Shown one piece after another: positions 19,001 to 20,490 of a DNA stretch of 20,490 nt (within the stretch, counting starts at the first letter, position 1; each line of letters begins with the position of its first letter). Under the pieces are notes generated by a model. The model worked only from the letters and a program-made list of their open reading frames with translations. It was not told the origin of the DNA and did not search any database. Source of the stretch: Apostichopus leukothele (Eukaryota > Echinodermata > Holothuroidea > Aspidochirotida > Stichopodidae); assembly GCA_010014835.2 (NCBI GenBank), contig JAAAKB020183752.1:1-20490 (forward strand), read 5' to 3'. Both the position numbers and the translations under genes were made by a program.

Positions 19001-20015
19001 GATCTAGCATATGAATTCATGTTTGTCATGTGACCAGCTACATATTAAACCTAACATGTCTTAAAAGTTCCTACAAAAGTTGCCACATTTTTGATGAAAG
19101 CCTCATCATCCCCCATCATCGGGGACCCTCCAGTACCTGTTCTTTTTTTATGAAAATGACTGCTGAATTATCAAAATAACTCACTTTACTTCTTTGCCTT
19201 TCTGCAGTAGGGTCCACACACCATTAGGCCCTCTGTAGTCCGGTATGGAAGCTGCCTGAAAAAAAAGAGTGTAAACAGGAGAAGAAAAGAGCTCTCTTAA
19301 ATTTTCAACTGGTCATTCCTATCTTGTTTGACCATTATTATAATGTGCAACATATTAATTTCAAATTGCAATTCAGATTCTGTCAAATGGTGACTATTAT
19401 TTGATCTTTGCTTTCGATATTGAAGAGCACAGACAGGCTTGACAACTGAGTGTGTAGATCAATAAAGGGGAATTAACTTACTGTGCTGACACCAGCTCCA
19501 GTGTACAGGATAGCATGGTCAGAGTCTTTTAACAAATCAGCAAGTAATTTTACTTTAGATTCCAAAACTTCAGGTACATCTTCTGTCTAAAGAAAATAGA
19601 AAACTTGACGTCATGAATGTCGAACAAAGTTGGTGTATACAGGCAAAATTGATTATTTATTTCTTATTTTGGTAGTACAGGCATAGTTTCCATTAATTGG
19701 TATACAACAAATATCCATCTATCTTGTTTGAACTACCTTATCAAAATGCAATACTGCTTTATCAAAGAAGGCCTAGCTGCATAACATGGAAAATGTGAAA
19801 TTGAAGTGTGAAAGATTTGACATTATTGAGGCTAAGAGGATAAACAATGGATGGTACTATATGTTAATGACATTTACCTCTTCTAGGTGAGCTTTTTGCC
19901 TGTCTCTCTGTCTTGCTCTCTTATGCAACTCTTGTACAATGTTATCCAACTCTTTCAGAATCTTTACATCTTCTTCAGATCTTTGACACTCTGGCTTCTT
20001 TAAAATCTGCTTTAT
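15728..20015 (-). CDS. SIRT7: NAD-dependent protein deacylase sirtuin-7, 9 exons, 5'-partial
   Basis: Spliced model on minus: 20015-19878, 19586-19482, 19255-19185, 18929-18857, 18633-18535, 18041-17805, 17137-17057, 16376-16270, 16004-15728, in frame throughout, 395 residues. Only the first exon is missing (about 30 residues in the human protein). Motifs by window residue: GAGVST (76-81) with [14 protein letters not shown] following, for NAD binding; QNCDGLH (136-142); catalytic His156 in EIHGNM; zinc Cys 164, 167, 194 and 197; IVNLQWTPKD and CDDVV near the end of the fold; a basic C-terminus containing [11 protein letters not shown], as in vertebrate SIRT7. Known of the family: nucleolar/chromatin deacylase acting on H3K18ac and the RNA polymerase I machinery. 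Odd: the usual GSSLK motif is GLNLK here (237-241). USP36 lies tail-to-tail. Confidence 0.95.
16005..16269 (-). other. SIRT7 intron (exon 9 to terminal exon)
   Basis: AT-rich with normal GT/AG borders; nothing else is seen. Confidence 0.8.
16270..16376 (-). CDS. SIRT7: SIRT7 exon 9 (WTPKD to CDDVV)
   Basis: The acceptor is ttccttgcag|TGG and the donor AAACA|gtaaga. It encodes [20 protein letters not shown] and [15 protein letters not shown], the C-terminal strand and helix of the sirtuin fold. It ends in phase 2; the Gln codon is completed by the last exon. Confidence 0.94.
16377..17056 (-). other. SIRT7 intron (exon 8 to 9)
   Basis: AT-rich, with an A-run at 16679-16690. The minus-strand open frame at 16565-16753 is a hydrophobic low-complexity translation with no support. 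Nothing else is seen. Confidence 0.8.
17057..17137 (-). CDS. SIRT7: SIRT7 exon 8
   Basis: The acceptor is cttctgaccag|GTA and the donor TTGCAG|gtaatt. The 27 codons encode [20 protein letters not shown] and LCIVNLQ, aligning with VLKKYPRLW and PPSRRPKLYIVNLQ in human SIRT7. The exon is hidden in a different frame from the longest open frame here, so it is easily missed. Confidence 0.92.
17138..17804 (-). other. SIRT7 intron (exon 7 to 8)
   Basis: AT-rich. About 50-70 nt downstream of the exon 7 donor it carries a G11-TTTATA-C5 hairpin followed by a further C4 run (17734-17763 on +). Short direct repeats of the aatccttttt type occur near 17600. No coding potential is recognised. Confidence 0.75.
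17734..17755 (+). repeat. G/C homopolymer hairpin in SIRT7 intron
   Basis: A run of 11 G (17734-17744), then TTTATA, then CCCCC. The last five G pair perfectly with the C run, giving a small strong hairpin close to the exon 7 donor. Confidence 0.6.
17805..18041 (-). CDS. SIRT7: SIRT7 exon 7 (zinc module, altered NAD motif)
   Basis: The acceptor is gttttaatcag|GTT and the donor TTAAAG|gtcagt; 79 codons. It opens with VCKNC and later KCHRC, the four zinc ligands, then DTIVHFGEK and PLNW as in vertebrate SIRT7. It closes [10 protein letters not shown] where SIRT7 proteins normally have CLGSSLK. Confidence 0.93.
18042..18534 (-). other. SIRT7 intron (exon 6 to 7)
   Basis: AT-rich except for a G-rich patch on + at 18252-18277 (G6-AGG-...-G4-T-G5). 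Nothing coding is seen. Confidence 0.8.
18535..18633 (-). CDS. SIRT7: SIRT7 exon 6 (QNCDGLH and catalytic His)
   Basis: The acceptor is caatgttcag|GTC and the donor ATTGAG|gtgagt. The 33 codons encode [20 protein letters not shown] and [13 protein letters not shown], containing the QNxDGLH motif and the catalytic His of EIHGNM. Confidence 0.95.
18857..18929 (-). CDS. SIRT7: SIRT7 exon 5
   Basis: The acceptor is ttcttccttag|A and the donor GGTCTG|gtaagg. After the split Lys codon it encodes [20 protein letters not shown] and QEGL. PT..HM.I..L matches the sirtuin helix after the cofactor-binding loop. Confidence 0.9.
19185..19255 (-). CDS. SIRT7: SIRT7 exon 4 ([12 protein letters not shown])
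   Basis: The acceptor is ttttttcag|GCA. The donor GTAAA|gtgagt is chosen over the nearer GAA|gtaaag because only the former keeps frame with exon 5 (Lys split codon). It encodes [20 protein letters not shown], nearly identical to vertebrate SIRT7. Confidence 0.94.
19482..19586 (-). CDS. SIRT7: SIRT7 exon 3 (NAD-binding GAG motif)
   Basis: The acceptor is ttttctttag|ACA and the donor AGCACA|gtaagt. The 35 codons end in [11 protein letters not shown], the first Rossmann-fold motif of sirtuins (GAGxS). Confidence 0.94.
19878..20015 (-). CDS. SIRT7: SIRT7 exon 2 (N-terminal helical region)
   Basis: The acceptor (minus) is cattaaacag|ATA and the donor GAGGAG-type end GAAGAG|gtaaat. The 46 codons encode [20 protein letters not shown] and [20 protein letters not shown]. 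This charged helical segment aligns with the SIRT7-specific N-terminal region (human ...RILRK... to ...RRQEE). Confidence 0.88.
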
Positions 20016-20490
20016 CTGTTTAATGTGAAGTAAAATATATATGCTTTACATAAGCAGATGCTATACATACTGGTTACAAAAAGATAGTAAGAAATGAATG
20101 ATTATTATGAAGGATGGCAAGTGTGGGGGTAAACTATTCTCATGTGCTTAATTGCAAGGTGTATCATGTGGCCTCAACTTGAAGTACTTGATTAGTCTTG
20201 TATGACGCTAGTATCAACAGCCTAGTGTACCTTTCTTTTTCACAAAGCTATTTTCCGTATCTATTTGCCCACAGAACGCCCGCGGCAACGCTTTCGATTG
20301 ATACTAGGGTCTTGCACATTTCTCCCATGCTATCTTATGTTTTCCTTTGATTTTGGAAGATTTGCTTCGGAAAAGCGAAGAAGTCAATCAGGTTTGCCAA
20401 TTGGGCCCACCTCCCCACAAATGTTTATTCAAGCCCTGCCTCCTGCAGTGTACAATCACTTGGCCTAAGATTGGTTTGTACACTGCCAGA
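20016..20490 (-). other. SIRT7 first intron / upstream region
   Basis: The acceptor of exon 2 (cattaaacag on minus) lies at its left edge. No sequence resembling the Arg/Glu-rich SIRT7 first exon or a start codon in frame is seen, so exon 1 lies to the right of the window. The + open frame at 20265-20468 is unrecognised. An 11-bp inverted repeat sits at the right end. Confidence 0.65.
20445..20486 (+). repeat. Inverted repeat (gcagtgtacaa ... ttgtacactgc)
   Basis: Perfect 11-bp arms at 20445-20455 and 20476-20486 flank a 20-nt spacer. It could be a hairpin or part of a small transposable element continuing past the window. Confidence 0.7.

Noticed and set aside
19185-19190. Alternative SIRT7 exon 4 donor at GAA|gtaaag
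   Set aside because: It would break frame with exon 5; the gtgagt donor five bases further on keeps it.
20265-20468. 67-codon + strand open frame as a possible gene or SIRT7 exon 1
   Set aside because: No similarity recognised; on the minus strand no Arg/Glu-rich first-exon-like sequence or in-frame ATG followed by a fitting donor was found.

Overview
This is a piece of a nuclear animal genome. It carries two multi-exon, intron-rich genes with GT..AG splice sites, compact exons in visibly AT-rich introns, long 3' flanks and degenerate tRNA-like/SINE-like debris. Both proteins are close to their vertebrate counterparts, but the compactness (two genes in 20 kb), short introns and AT-rich spacers suggest an invertebrate, probably a marine deuterostome or lophotrochozoan. 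The species cannot be fixed from the sequence alone.

Left part (399-8068, + strand): the 3' two thirds of a USP36/USP42-type ubiquitin-specific protease, assembled here from eight exons (1,109 codons plus stop, 5'-partial). Three small exons finish the catalytic USP domain (second zinc-ribbon Cys, His box, Asn/Asp motif). One 2.46-kb exon encodes a long disordered Ser/Lys-rich tail with STSG repeats and several poly-basic nuclear/nucleolar signals. Four small exons carry the conserved C-terminal tail (WDG...DDVV, YNEEFDSGK-VKKVKKK and NPFQ...FW blocks). A tandem duplication covering the end of exon 6 and its intron has made a second, splice-competent copy (exon 6b). The last exon has a NAGNAG acceptor.

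Middle (8069-15727): a 7.7-kb convergent spacer holding the 3' flanks of both genes. It contains an open stretch with an 84-bp in-frame repeat just after the USP36 stop, candidate poly(A) signals, two strong G-quadruplex motifs on opposite strands, short tandem repeats and one or two tRNA-like fossils. I found no convincing coding exon in it.

Right part (20015-15728, - strand): a sirtuin-7 (SIRT7) gene in nine exons (395 codons plus stop). Only the first exon lies beyond the window. NAD-binding, catalytic His and zinc-finger residues are all present, but the normally conserved Ser-Ser of the second NAD-binding motif is Leu-Asn here.

How they fit together: USP36 and SIRT7 are both nucleolar enzymes acting on ribosome production (deubiquitination and NAD-dependent deacylation of the RNA polymerase I/nucleolar machinery). 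Here they are tail-to-tail neighbours. In humans both genes lie in band 17q25.3, so the linkage may be ancient.
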